Shown: positions 17,435-25,343 of the stretch, piece after piece
Layout: each line of letters begins with the position of its first letter
Position numbering within the stretch: the stretch's first letter is position 1
NCBI GenBank assembly: GCA_963716115.1
Contig: CAVQSZ010000014.1
Span: 186,001-250,000, forward strand
Length of the DNA stretch: 64,000 nt
Reading direction: 5' to 3'
DNA from: AP-15 sp963716115
Lineage (GTDB): Bacteria; Pseudomonadota; Alphaproteobacteria; ATCC43930; CGMCC-115725
Notes under the pieces: generated by a model
Told to the model about the DNA's origin: nothing
Databases searched by the model: none
What the model saw: only the letters and a program-made list of their open reading frames with translations
Program-made: the position numbers and the translations under genes

Positions 17435-17665
17435 TCACTTGCAGAAGCGCAGATCGTCGCGCTCCTGCTCGTAATCGTCCATCGCCTGGTGCAGCACATT
17501 TTCGGCCGGCAGCGCCTTCAGCGCTTCGGTGATCTTTTTCAGCGTCGGGTCGTCGTAGGCCACGATCGCGGGGCATTTGCACGCCGTCTGACGCGCTCCG
17601 CTGCAGCCCGAAATCGTCAAGACCGCAGCGATCGCCACGGCCGCCACCCCGGCCTTCGATGCCAT
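17435..17665 (-). CDS. Small putative lipoprotein
   Basis: Seventy-six residues. The N-terminus MASKAGVAAVAIAAVLTISG ends in a lipobox Cys at 21. The mature part (CKCPAIVAYDDPTLKKITEA, later VLHQAMDDYEQERDDLRFCK) is helical and charged, with three further cysteines. A GGGGAGAA sits eight bases before the ATG. No family recognised; a periplasmic or outer-membrane helical lipoprotein. Confidence 0.65.
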   Translation of the reverse strand: MASKAGVAAVAIAAVLTISGCSGARQTACKCPAIVAYDDPTLKKITEALKALPAENVLHQAMDDYEQERDDLRFCK

Positions 17666-17772
17666 GCTGTTCTCCCCTTCCCCACCGCGGCGCAACATGG
17701 CGGCGCCGAACCCGGCAATCAAGCCGCATCGCCGCGAGCCTCGCGCCCGATCGGGAACGGGAGGGCGCGATG

Positions 17773-18594
17773 CTAGGGGTAGGACGCCTCCAGCGCCGGG
17801 GCGAAGGTCCGATCGCCGCCGCCGCGCTCGTCCGGCGGCCGCTCGGCGGTCACCAGGATGGCGCACGCCAGATTTCGGATGCCGAGCCGCCAGACCAGGA
17901 GATCATATGACAGCATCACGATATACAGCGGAAAGAAGAAATCATAATAAATACTCTGATAATAGCGAAACGTGAATTTCGCGTTTTCAAAGCCGTTGCG
18001 GGCAAGCAATGCCCGCATGGCCGAGAAATAGCAATGGTCGTAATAGGCGGGAAATCCGCATTCGTCCTGCCATTGCGGATGGAAATACGCGAGCAGGCGG
18101 CGCGCCAGCCAATTCGGCACAAGCTGGTTGATCACCGAGAACGGGGTGAATTTGCACGGAAACGCATGCGCCAGCACCCCGCCGGGGCGCAGGACGCGCG
18201 CGCAGTTGGCGAAGAACGCTGCGTTGTCGTGCAGGTGCTCGACCACCGAGCGCGAGGCGAGGATGTCGACGGCGCCGTTGCGAAACGGGAATGCCGCGGC
18301 CGCGGCGTCGGCGACGATCTTCCGGTCGAGCGCGCGGTTGCGCCGCAGCTCGTCCGCGGAATAGTCGACGGCGACGATCAGATGCGCAGCCGGGTCTGAA
18401 ACAAACGGCAGGAACGGGCAGTCCTTGCCGCCGCCGATGTCGAGCACGACCTGACCAGGCCGGCGATTCACCAGCGCCGCGACCTCGTATTTGTACAAGG
18501 TATGCAGATGATGCCGGAAGCCGGCGGGCAGCCGGTCTTCGACAAATTTGCTCATTCGGCGATTGGCGGTGAGAAAGCGGGCGATCGGCGACAT
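17773..18594 (-). CDS. Class I SAM-dependent methyltransferase
   Basis: Methyltransferase of 273 residues from the ATG at 18592-18594. The SAM site is clear: motif I VVLDIGGGKDCPFLP, acidic strand-2 end VAVDYSADEL, NGAVDILASRSVVEHL (motif II/III region) and LRPGGVLAHAFPC. C-terminal aromatic stretches (YYQSIYYDFFFPLYIVMLSY) suggest a hydrophobic or membrane-associated segment. The substrate is unknown; the pattern recalls methyltransferases acting on lipids or polysaccharide. It stands alone in its neighbourhood. The start is uncertain, since no good ribosome site precedes it. Confidence 0.82.
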   Translation of the reverse strand: MSPIARFLTANRRMSKFVEDRLPAGFRHHLHTLYKYEVAALVNRRPGQVVLDIGGGKDCPFLPFVSDPAAHLIVAVDYSADELRRNRALDRKIVADAAAAAFPFRNGAVDILASRSVVEHLHDNAAFFANCARVLRPGGVLAHAFPCKFTPFSVINQLVPNWLARRLLAYFHPQWQDECGFPAYYDHCYFSAMRALLARNGFENAKFTFRYYQSIYYDFFFPLYIVMLSYDLLVWRLGIRNLACAILVTAERPPDERGGGDRTFAPALEASYP

Positions 18595-18718
18595 CGCTTT
18601 AGGGTACCACTTTGCGCCCTGCCACGAAAGGTTGGGTCGCGCGCCCACCCTCGCCCGGACGGCGCAAATACCAGCCGCGGCCCCGCCGCCGAGCGGGCGG
18701 GGCGCGCCGCCAAAACGC

Positions 18719-19237
18719 TCAGCCGCTTTTCACCAGCAACGCCAGGATCGGCTCGAGATGGTCGTCGGCGAGCTTCTTGAGCTCGTCGTCGGTGCGGTCC
18801 TGCACCGGGTGGGGGACGAAGACCAAGGCCGGGTCGATGCCGAGGGATTTGGCCCCCGCCGCCGCGCCCTCGATGAACTCGGTGGTGGCGACGCCGACGG
18901 TCGGAATGCCGCGCGCTTCGAGGTCCGCCATGTCATGCGTACAGCACGAAATGCAGGAGCCTCAGTCGCTGAGCCCCTCGATGACGAGGTCGACCTCGGC
19001 GGCAATCTGCTGCCGCAGCGGCAACGGCGCCACACGGGTGTTGGTCGGCTTGGCGTAATGGGTGACGGCGATGCCGCGCTCCGCGATGCGCTCGCCGAGC
19101 CGGTGCAGGAACACGTCGCCCCTTGCCTTGGCGATGTCGAGAATGCCGATCCGCAGCCCGTCGAGCCGATCGGGCCGCGGCAGGCGCGGCCGGATCGTCG
19201 GACTTCGCTCGTTGGTCGGGTCGAGAAGCACGGTCAT
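18719..19237 (-). CDS. UGSC-family selenoprotein (in-frame UGA read as selenocysteine)
   Basis: Open from the ATG at 19235-19237 for 91 codons to a TGA (18962-18964), then open in the same frame for 80 more codons to a TGA at 18719-18721. The residues around the first TGA read GLSD-U-GSCISCCTHD, the hallmark of the UGSC (seleno)protein family, in which this position is selenocysteine or cysteine. The downstream half (RGIPTVGVATTEFIEGAA, LVFVPHPVQDRT) is typical of that family, so the TGA is internal. A SECIS-like hairpin follows it directly. selA and selB occur at 50-56 kb. The start overlaps the stop of the thioredoxin-domain gene upstream by 4 bases, so translation is coupled. The reaction is unknown; a selenol/thiol redox role is likely. 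If the UGA were a true stop, a 91-residue fragment would result. Confidence 0.82.
18921..18964 (-). promoter_or_regulatory. Bacterial SECIS-like hairpin immediately after the UGA
   Basis: Counting the U of the UGA as 1, the mRNA can pair CGUGC (17-21) with GCAUG (27-31) around the loop UGUAC (22-26). The stem extends downward with U-A, A-U, C-G, C-G, C-G and U-A pairs and a few mismatches back to the base next to the UGA. The loop G and U fall at 23 and 24, the register of the essential G23-U24 contacts of the E. coli fdhF SECIS (recalled from the literature). A U-C mismatch lies two pairs below the apical stem where fdhF has its bulged U. Hand folding only. Confidence 0.55.
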
Positions 19238-20677
19238 GTCTTGACCTCCCTGGTGACGGGAAGGCTGCCGCGGGCGCCGCCCGCGGACCAGCCGCCGATG
19301 ATGCCGGAAAACATGCCGGCCTCGCCGCCGGCGCGGACCACGAGGAGCCCGCCCGGGCGGAATTTGTTGACCATTTTGCCGGCGAGCGAGGCCGGGCCGC
19401 CCTCGGCGATGCCCCTGGCCCCGGCGACGAGGTCGTCGCCCGGGATCTCGCAGAGCCGGTAGAGCTCGTCCAGGAGCCGAGCCTTCGACCAGCCGGCGTC
19501 CCTGAAGGTGCGGTGGTGCTCGGGGCAAACCACGATCAGCGCGTCGCAGGCCGGGGCCAGCTTGACGTTGTGGATCGCCTTCAGGGATTCTGCGAAGCTC
19601 TTCGACAGGCTCTCGGGGTCGCGCGATTTCTGGTCGACGATCCCTTGCAGGCCAAAGCCGGCGAAGACCGTCACCGCCGACTGGCCGGGCGCGGCGCCGC
19701 GCTCGACCGAAAGCGGCTCCCAGCTCGACCCTTCCTCGTCCTCGGCGAAGCAATAGGTGTATTTGCCGGGGTTGCCCAGGGTGGCGCGGTCGACCTCGCG
19801 CGGCCGGCCGCCGCCGATGTTGCGGATCACCAATTGCAAGGCGCGGCCGATCGCGCCATTGGCGCGGTTGCCCTGCCCCAGGGCGTTGCCCTTGGCGTTC
19901 ATGCCGATGTGGCGGCGGACCGGGCCGTTGACGATCACCACCGGCCCGACGAACATCGTCGTCGCCAGCACGCCGTGCATGCCGAAGCCCTCGTCGAGCG
20001 CCGCCTCGACCGCGGCCAGCACCACCGGCAGGTATTCGGGCTTGCACCCGGCCATGACCGCGTTGACCGCAATCTTCTCGACCGTCGCCGGGGCGAGGTC
20101 GGGCGGAACCAGGCCCAGCACCTCCTGCGGGTCGCGCGCGGCGCCGTCGAGCATGCGCAAGACGCGCTCCTCGGTCGGCGGGGTCAGCGGCAGCCCGTCC
20201 GACCAGCCGCGGGCGTGCATCGCCTCCTGCTCGTCCTCGCCGTCGCCCAATTCGATCCGTCGAGACGTCAGGCCGGTCTCGTTGAAGCGGACCTTGAGGC
20301 GCTCGACAATTCCGGGCTCGATGTTGCGGGCGCCGCAGCCGGGCCGCGCCTGCGGCAGGCCGGGCCCGAGCCCGCGGACGCCGCTCAGCCGCTCCCATTC
20401 GCCGCGATCCCAGCCCCAGGTGCGGGCGACCTCGCGTCCGGCTTCGAAGCGGATCAGGGTCGGCACGATCTCGATCTTCAGCCGGTGCGAGACGTCGAGC
20501 GCGGTGTCGTCAACCCGCGCCGGCACGCTCTGTGGAAAGGACGGGTCGTCCTGGGTGTAGACCGCGAGCGTGCTGCGCCGCGCCAATTCCCCGAGCACCG
20601 GGCGCCGCCAGCTCGCAGGTCGGGCAATCGCGCTTGACCACCGCGACCAGCCCGTCCTCCGGAAGCCCGTTCGCCAT
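19234..20677 (-). CDS. Thioredoxin-domain protein paired with the UGSC selenoprotein, frameshifted
   Basis: Two-part protein of about 480 residues. The N-terminus (ATG 20675-20677) reads MANGLPEDGLVAVVKRDCPT then CEL: a thioredoxin-like strand followed by a CPTC redox pair. The frame shifts near 20598-20602, where an extra G within GGG separates CPTCEL from VLGELARRSTLAVYTQDDPS. After the thioredoxin-like region (about 1-120) comes a large domain that I do not recognise, with HARGWSDGLPLTPPTEERVL, AVMAGCKPEYLPVVLAAVEA, VIVNGPVRRHIGMN and AGGEAGMFSGIIGGW. It overlaps the selenoprotein start (ATGA-type, 4 bases), so the two almost certainly act together. Total length is one base over a multiple of three, so an indel error is likely. 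Confidence 0.7.
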
Positions 20678-20753
20678 TTGCCCGTCCCCCGCCGTTGGCA
20701 GCGGTCAGAATGAACCGCCCGGCGGGCTGCGGCAACAGCGGGCGCGAGCCGCC

Positions 20754-21365
20754 TCAGTAGAGGCGGGTCTTGTAGCCCTCGGCGGTGGCGCGCTCCAACT
20801 CCTCGACGCTGACGCCGCCGATCTGGTCGGCGATGATGCGGCCGAGCGAGGGGAACTCGGACCGCGCGATCTGCTTTGCCGGGTTCCATAAATCGGAGCG
20901 GATCAGCGCCTTGCCGCAGTGAAAGTAGGCCTCCTCGACGGCGACCAGGATGCCGCTGCGCGGGACCTTGCCGTTGACCGCGAAGGGCTCGAGCAATGCC
21001 GGATCCATCGTGACGCTGGCGCGGCCGTTGACGCGTACGGTCTCGTTGACCCCGGGGACGAAAAAGATCAGCCCGACGCCGGGCCGCGCCAAGAGGTTGC
21101 CCAGCGTGTCGACCCGGTTGTTGCCGAGCCGGTCCGGGATCAAGAGGGTCGCGTCGTCGACGACCCGGACAAAGCCCGGCGCGTCGCCCTTCGGCGAAGC
21201 GTCGCAGCGGCCCGACGGGTCGGAGGAGGCGATGACCAGAAACGGCGACAGCGCGATGAAATCGCGGCAGTGCTTGTCGAGCCGGGCCAGCTGCTTCTTG
21301 ACCGCCCGCTCGCTCGGCGCGCCATAGGCCTCGCGCAGCCGCTCGACATTCTCGATCGTGTCCAC
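20754..21365 (-). CDS. FMN-dependent PPOX-type flavoprotein (MSMEG_1061-like)
   Basis: Split-barrel flavin-binding protein of 203 residues. Motifs: FIALSPFLVIASSDPSGRCD, ASPKGDAPGFV, LLIPDRLGNNRVDTLGN, VGLIFFVPGVNETVRVNGRA and FHCGKALIRSDLW, the conserved series of this PPOX subgroup. The preferred start is the GTG at 21363-21365, six bases after GAGGGAGAA, because family members begin near VDTIENVERLREAYG; a longer frame from 21431 lacks a ribosome site. Substrate unknown; probably a cytosolic NAD(P)H- or flavin-linked oxidoreductase. Confidence 0.82.
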   Translation of the reverse strand: MDTIENVERLREAYGAPSERAVKKQLARLDKHCRDFIALSPFLVIASSDPSGRCDASPKGDAPGFVRVVDDATLLIPDRLGNNRVDTLGNLLARPGVGLIFFVPGVNETVRVNGRASVTMDPALLEPFAVNGKVPRSGILVAVEEAYFHCGKALIRSDLWNPAKQIARSEFPSLGRIIADQIGGVSVEELERATAEGYKTRLY

Positions 21366-21479
21366 CCGTTCTTCTCCCTCGTCCAATAGAGCGTCATTAT
21401 GCGCGAGCCGGCGCCAAAGCTCCATTGGCATTGTCGGCGCGCGCGAGTATCAGTCGAGGCGAGCCGCGAGGAGGCTGAC

Positions 21480-22319
21480 ATGAGCGACCGCTCGGACCGG
21501 TTCGCCCGATGAGCACGCAAGGCGCTGCGGGTGCGCCGCGAGGAGCGGCCCGAGGGCGGCCACATCCTGCATCTGACGATCGACAACCGGTCAAAGCTCA
21601 ACAGCCTCAACCGGGCGCTGATGACCGAGATCGTCGACACGCGTGGCCGGGCTCGCCGGCGACCCGGAACTGCGCCTCGCGATCCTCGGCGGCGCCGGCG
21701 GCCGCGCCTTTGTCGGCGGCGCCGATGTTCGGCGAGATCGCCGCCCTCGACCACGCCGGCGCGCGCGAGCTTCATCACCTTGGTGCACCGCTGCTGCGAC
21801 GCCTTTCGCCGGCTGCCGGTTCCGGTCATCGCCCGCATCGACGGCTATGCGCTCGGCGCCGGGCTCGAGCTCGCCGCCGCCTGCGATCTGCGGGTCGCCA
21901 GCGACCGCTCGGTCTTCGGCATGCCCGAGGTCGCCATCGGCATCCCATCGGTGGTCGAGGCGGCGCTGCTGCCGAAGCTCGTCGGCGCCGGCCGCGCCCG
22001 CCGGCTGCTGCTGACCGGCGAGACGATCGAGGCCGCCGAGGCGCTGGCCTGGGGCCTCGTCGACGCGGTGGCGCCGGCCGACGCGCTCGACGCGGCGGTC
22101 GACCGCTTCGTGCGGCCGATCCTCGCCGCCGGACCCCAGGCGGTCCGCCTGCAAAAGGCGCTGATCCTCGAATGGGAGGAGCTGCCGACGGCCCCGGCGG
22201 TGCAGCGCGGCATCGACGCCTTCGTGCGCGCCTTCGACAGCGACGAGCCGGCGCGCATGGCCGGCGCCGCGCTCGCCCGGCTCGCCGCGCGCAGGGACAG
22301 TCGAAGGACGCCTTGTTGA
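21480..22319 (+). pseudogene. Enoyl-CoA hydratase/isomerase family gene with several frame lesions
   Basis: Crotonase-fold gene read in pieces. Start ATG 21480 behind GAGGAGG gives MSDRSDRFAR, then a stop. The next piece RREERPEGGHILHLTIDNRS continues to LMTEIVD, then the frame changes near 21640 (GLAGDPELRLAILGGAGGRA), near 21725 (FGEIAALDHAGAR) and near 21767 (FITLVHRCCDAFRRLPVPVI), and from there it is intact to the stop. The oxyanion-hole regions (GRAFVGGAD; DGYALGAGLELAAACDLRVA) and the PEVAIGIPSVVEAALLPKLV segment are present. At least four indels in 300 bases is more than elsewhere in the window, so real decay is possible here, although sequencing error cannot be excluded. Confidence 0.7.
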
Positions 22320-22369
22320 CGATCTTGCTGCCATGCTCGACATTCGGGATACCGTGAGCGGGGCGCTCC

Positions 22370-23281
22370 GTGCCTCTGTCGATCGTTGAAGAGGACGGCC
22401 GGATCGCGGTCACCAGCCCCTACCACCCCAACTTTCCGGCGCGCGCCCGCGGGCTCGGCGGAACGTGGGACGCCGTGCGGCGCGTCTGGGTGTTCGACGC
22501 GCGCGAGCATGATCGCGTAAAATCGCTGTGCCGCGAGATCTACGGCGCCGACGAATACGCGACGGGCGCCACGGGGCATGGCCGCAATCAGTTTGCCGAG
22601 GGGGCGCCCGCGGTGCCGCACTACTACGGCCACCGCAACCGTTTGCGCCAGCGCCTGCTCGACGCCGGCGCCGAGAGCCTGCCCGATTACGAGCTCCTCG
22701 AAATGCTGCTGTTCGCCGCCAGCCAGCGCGGCGACGTAAAGCCATTGGCAAAGTCGCTGCTCGCGCGTTTCGGCGGCTTTGCCGAGGTGATGAGCGCCGA
22801 GCCCGACGCGCTCGGCGAGGCCGGGCTCAACCTCGCCGGCATCGCCGCGCTGAAATCGGTGCGCGAGGCGGCGCTGCGGCTGATGCGCGCCGAATTGCAG
22901 CAGCAGCCGGTCATCAACTCGTGGGACAAGCTGATCGACTACTGCACCGCCCAGGTCGCTCACAACAAGGTCGAGGAGTTTCACATCCTCTTTCTCGACC
23001 GCAAGAACGTGCTGATCCGCCACGAGCGGCAGCAGAAGGGCACGATCGACCACACCCCGGTCTACACCCGCGAGGTCGTCAAGCGCGCGCTCGAGCTCGG
23101 CGCCTCGGCCTTGATCCTGGTGCACAACCACCCCTCGGGCGACCCGACGCCCTCGAAGGCCGACATCGCCGTCACCCAGGACATCAAGAAGGCCGCCGCC
23201 CCGCTCGGCGTAGCACTCCACGACCACGTCATCATCGGCCGCAACCGCCATGTCAGCCTGCGCGATTTGGGGCTGATCTGA
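22370..23281 (+). CDS. radC: RadC-family JAMM protein with an extra N-terminal domain
   Basis: 303 residues from the GTG at 22370. Residues about 85-303 are a standard RadC/MPN protein: HRNRLRQRLLDAG, DYELLEMLLFAA, LNLAGIAALKSVREAALRL and the metalloprotease-like JAMM signature LVHNHPSGDPTPSKADIAVT, ending HDHVIIGRNRHVSLRDLGLI. The first 60 residues (IAVTSPYHPNFPARARGLGG, then TWDAVRRVWVFDAREHDRV) are not part of ordinary RadC and recall HARP-type nucleic-acid binding repeats (inference). RadC-like proteins are often tied to mobile DNA and recombination; the biochemical role is unsettled. Confidence 0.88.
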   Translation: MPLSIVEEDGRIAVTSPYHPNFPARARGLGGTWDAVRRVWVFDAREHDRVKSLCREIYGADEYATGATGHGRNQFAEGAPAVPHYYGHRNRLRQRLLDAGAESLPDYELLEMLLFAASQRGDVKPLAKSLLARFGGFAEVMSAEPDALGEAGLNLAGIAALKSVREAALRLMRAELQQQPVINSWDKLIDYCTAQVAHNKVEEFHILFLDRKNVLIRHERQQKGTIDHTPVYTREVVKRALELGASALILVHNHPSGDPTPSKADIAVTQDIKKAAAPLGVALHDHVIIGRNRHVSLRDLGLI

Positions 23282-23360
23282 GGCGCCGCGGGTATAAGAT
23301 GTCGTCGTTGCCGCTTTCGCGCAGGGCTGTTCGGGGGATTAAATAGAGGAGACCCGAAAA

Positions 23361-23495
23361 GGCCCCTCTCCGCCCTTCAGGGGGGAAAGGGAGGGGCCCG
23401 TCGCGAAGCGATGGGAGGGTGAGGTGGGCGTCACCGCAAACCGTGTTGTCGGCCCCCCTCACCCTTCCCTCTCCCCCGGCCAGCGGAGGGAGAGG
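23361..23495. repeat. Intergenic inverted-repeat region between radC and a small orphan gene
   Basis: The 373-base gap 23282-23654 holds no convincing gene. It contains pyrimidine-rich and purine-rich blocks of the CCCTCTCC / GGGAGAGG type (about 23363-23396 and 23452-23495) that can pair over a long distance and resemble the dispersed hairpins at 45.5, 51.6, 51.8 and 57.8 kb. G+C falls just downstream, before the small gene at 23655. Confidence 0.5.
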
Positions 23496-23654
23496 TATTA
23501 GAGCGGGTGCTGGGGGGAAGTTTGACGGCAAAAGTTGATCCTTGAATTTCCCCGGACAGCGCTGCGTGCAAGCGGGAACGGGGGCTGAACACGAAAACGG
23601 TACCCTGGGGCCCCGCTTTTCGCGGGGGCGACAAGATAGGGCGGGGAGGAAAAT

Positions 23655-23939
23655 ATGCCGTTACGCGACTATGCACTGCTTCGCGAAGCAACTATCAGAT
23701 ACCTCCGCGGCCGCGAGAGCGGTGCGTGGGAAATCGAAGACACACTGGCTGTAGAGTTTAAGCTCCGCGATGCGGAGCGTGCACGGCGGCACCCTAACTC
23801 GAATTGCCCCGAGTGGACCAACGATATTGCCCATGCCTTGGCCCGTTTGGTTCAAGAGAGAAAGATCGCGTCCTCACGGACAGCGCGTGCACCTAATGGC
23901 GGTAGGCGTAAGGTGTATCGGCTCGTTCGGGAATCCTGA
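23655..23939 (+). CDS. Small winged-helix-like hypothetical protein
   Basis: 94 residues: MPLRDYALLREATIRYLRGR, a middle basic segment, EWTNDIAHALARLVQERKIA and a C-terminal basic hairpin GRRKVYRLVRES. The pattern helix-helix-helix followed by a beta hairpin (YRL) is that of a winged-helix fold like the N-terminal domain of Mrr-type proteins. Base composition is lower in G+C than its neighbours, suggesting transfer. No partner nuclease is nearby. Fold assignment is inference. Confidence 0.6.
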   Translation: MPLRDYALLREATIRYLRGRESGAWEIEDTLAVEFKLRDAERARRHPNSNCPEWTNDIAHALARLVQERKIASSRTARAPNGGRRKVYRLVRES

Positions 23940-23963
23940 CGAGACTGGTCATCCGAAAGAACC

Positions 23964-25142
23964 ATGCGAGGCAAAACCGTGTTTCCGAGCCTTTCCGACG
24001 AGCAGCGCCGCATCGTCGCGACGGTGCGCGAGCTGGCGCAGAGCGAGCTGCGGCAGCGCGCTCTGCAATACCAGGACGGAACCTTTCCCTGGGAGAACAT
24101 GCGCAGCCTCGCCGAATTGGGCATCCTCGGCATGGCGGTGCCGGAGGAATATGGCGGGCTCGGACTGCCGGTCTTCGATACGGCGCTGGTGCTCGAGGAG
24201 ATCGCCAAGGCCTGCTATGTGACCGCGATGGCGGTGCTGGGCGAGGTCGGGGTGCAGACCCGGATCATCGCGACCTATGCGCCCGAGCCGATCAAGCGGC
24301 GCATCCTGCCGGCGGTGGTCAGCGGCGAGTGCCTCTTGGCGATCTGCATGACCGAGCCCGACGCCGGCACCGATGTCGCCAGCTACAAGACCAATGTCGA
24401 CCGGGTCGGCAACCGGCTCAAGCTGAACGGGGTCAAGACGCTGATCAGCCGGGCCGAGGAGGCCGGCATGTTCGTCGTCTTCACCCGCGTCGACAAGAAG
24501 CCGGGGCGCGAGGGCATCGGCTGCGTTCTCGTCGAGAAGGGGACGCCGGGGTTTTCGGTGACCGGCACCTACCACACGATGGGCGGCGAGAATTTGCACG
24601 AGATCCGCTTTGAGGATTGCGAATTGCCGCCCGAGAATTTGGTGCTGGAGGACGGCTTCCGGAAGCTGTTGTCGGCGTTCAACACCCAGCGCTGCCTGAA
24701 CCCGGCGATCTCGCTCGGGCTGGCCGAGGGGGCGTTCGAGGAGGCGGTCAAATACGCCAAGGACCGCAAGGCGTTCGGCCGCGCCATCGCCGATTTTCAG
24801 GGGATGCGGTGGAAGCTCGCCGAGATGTACCGCGACATCGAGGCCGGCCGCAGCATCCTCTACCGCGCCTGCGCTTCTGCCGACCCGTTCCCGGACCCGC
24901 TGCTCGCCGCCGCCGCCAAGGTCACGGTCAACGAGATGGCGTTGAGGGTCACGAGCGAGGCGATCCAGGTGCATGGCGGCTACGGCTTCACCGACGAGTA
25001 CCCGGTCTCGCGCTTCTATCGCGGCGCCCGCTACGGCACCCTCGGCGGCGGCACCTCGGAAACCCTGCGCGACCTGATCGGCCGCCGCGTGCTCGCCGGC
25101 ATCGACCCGGTCGACGGCATCCTCGGCCTCGACATGTTCTGA
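23964..25142 (+). CDS. Acyl-CoA dehydrogenase
   Basis: FAD enzyme of 392 residues that desaturates an acyl-CoA and passes electrons to ETF. N-terminal helical domain, middle beta domain with CMTEPDAGTDVAS, and C-terminal helical bundle with VHGGYGFTDEYPVSRFYRGA and GGGTSETLRDLIGRRVL. At the position of the usual catalytic Glu (YEGT in medium-chain enzymes) it has GGGT, as in isovaleryl- and long-chain-type members that place the base on another helix, so it is probably active with a branched or unusual acyl-CoA. The start at 23964 (MRGKTVFPSLSDEQ) fits the family. Not in an obvious operon except the short gene at 25148. Confidence 0.93.
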   Translation: MRGKTVFPSLSDEQRRIVATVRELAQSELRQRALQYQDGTFPWENMRSLAELGILGMAVPEEYGGLGLPVFDTALVLEEIAKACYVTAMAVLGEVGVQTRIIATYAPEPIKRRILPAVVSGECLLAICMTEPDAGTDVASYKTNVDRVGNRLKLNGVKTLISRAEEAGMFVVFTRVDKKPGREGIGCVLVEKGTPGFSVTGTYHTMGGENLHEIRFEDCELPPENLVLEDGFRKLLSAFNTQRCLNPAISLGLAEGAFEEAVKYAKDRKAFGRAIADFQGMRWKLAEMYRDIEAGRSILYRACASADPFPDPLLAAAAKVTVNEMALRVTSEAIQVHGGYGFTDEYPVSRFYRGARYGTLGGGTSETLRDLIGRRVLAGIDPVDGILGLDMF

Positions 25143-25147
25143 CGCCG

Positions 25148-25336
25148 ATGCGCGCGCTGGCGACCGCCGTCATCTATTTCGGATCGTTCCTCGTGCTCGG
25201 CCTGATTGCGAAACGGGTCGTCGGCCGGTGGATGAGCCGAAGCCTCGAGCTTCCCGAAATCCAGGCGCAGGCCGGGCCAAATCGCCGCCGCCGTGTGTTC
25301 CTGCTCGGGTTCTGGCGCGACGAAGGCCCGGATTGA
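25148..25336 (+). CDS. Small single-pass membrane protein
   Basis: 62 residues starting at 25148, six bases after the acyl-CoA dehydrogenase stop. An N-terminal hydrophobic helix (ATAVIYFGSFLVLGLIA) is followed by a basic cytoplasmic tail (RRRRVFLLGFWRDEGPD). No family recognised. The close spacing suggests co-transcription; coding status rests on the regular membrane helix and the lack of overlap with other genes. Confidence 0.5.
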   Translation: MRALATAVIYFGSFLVLGLIAKRVVGRWMSRSLELPEIQAQAGPNRRRRVFLLGFWRDEGPD

Positions 25337-25343
25337 TCCGGAT

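Noticed and set aside
15155..17776. 873-codon plus-strand frame opposite MetY and the PPOX gene
   Set aside because: Spans several minus-strand genes with good motifs; a shadow frame.
18962..20398. Minus-strand frame ending at the UGA that could be taken as a separate large protein
   Set aside because: Only its last 91 codons match the UGSC family; the upstream part is the wrong frame of the thioredoxin-domain gene.
23964..25142. Loss of the catalytic Glu in the acyl-CoA dehydrogenase as a sign of inactivity
   Set aside because: GGGT in place of YEGT is normal for isovaleryl/long-chain-type members, which use a Glu on another helix.
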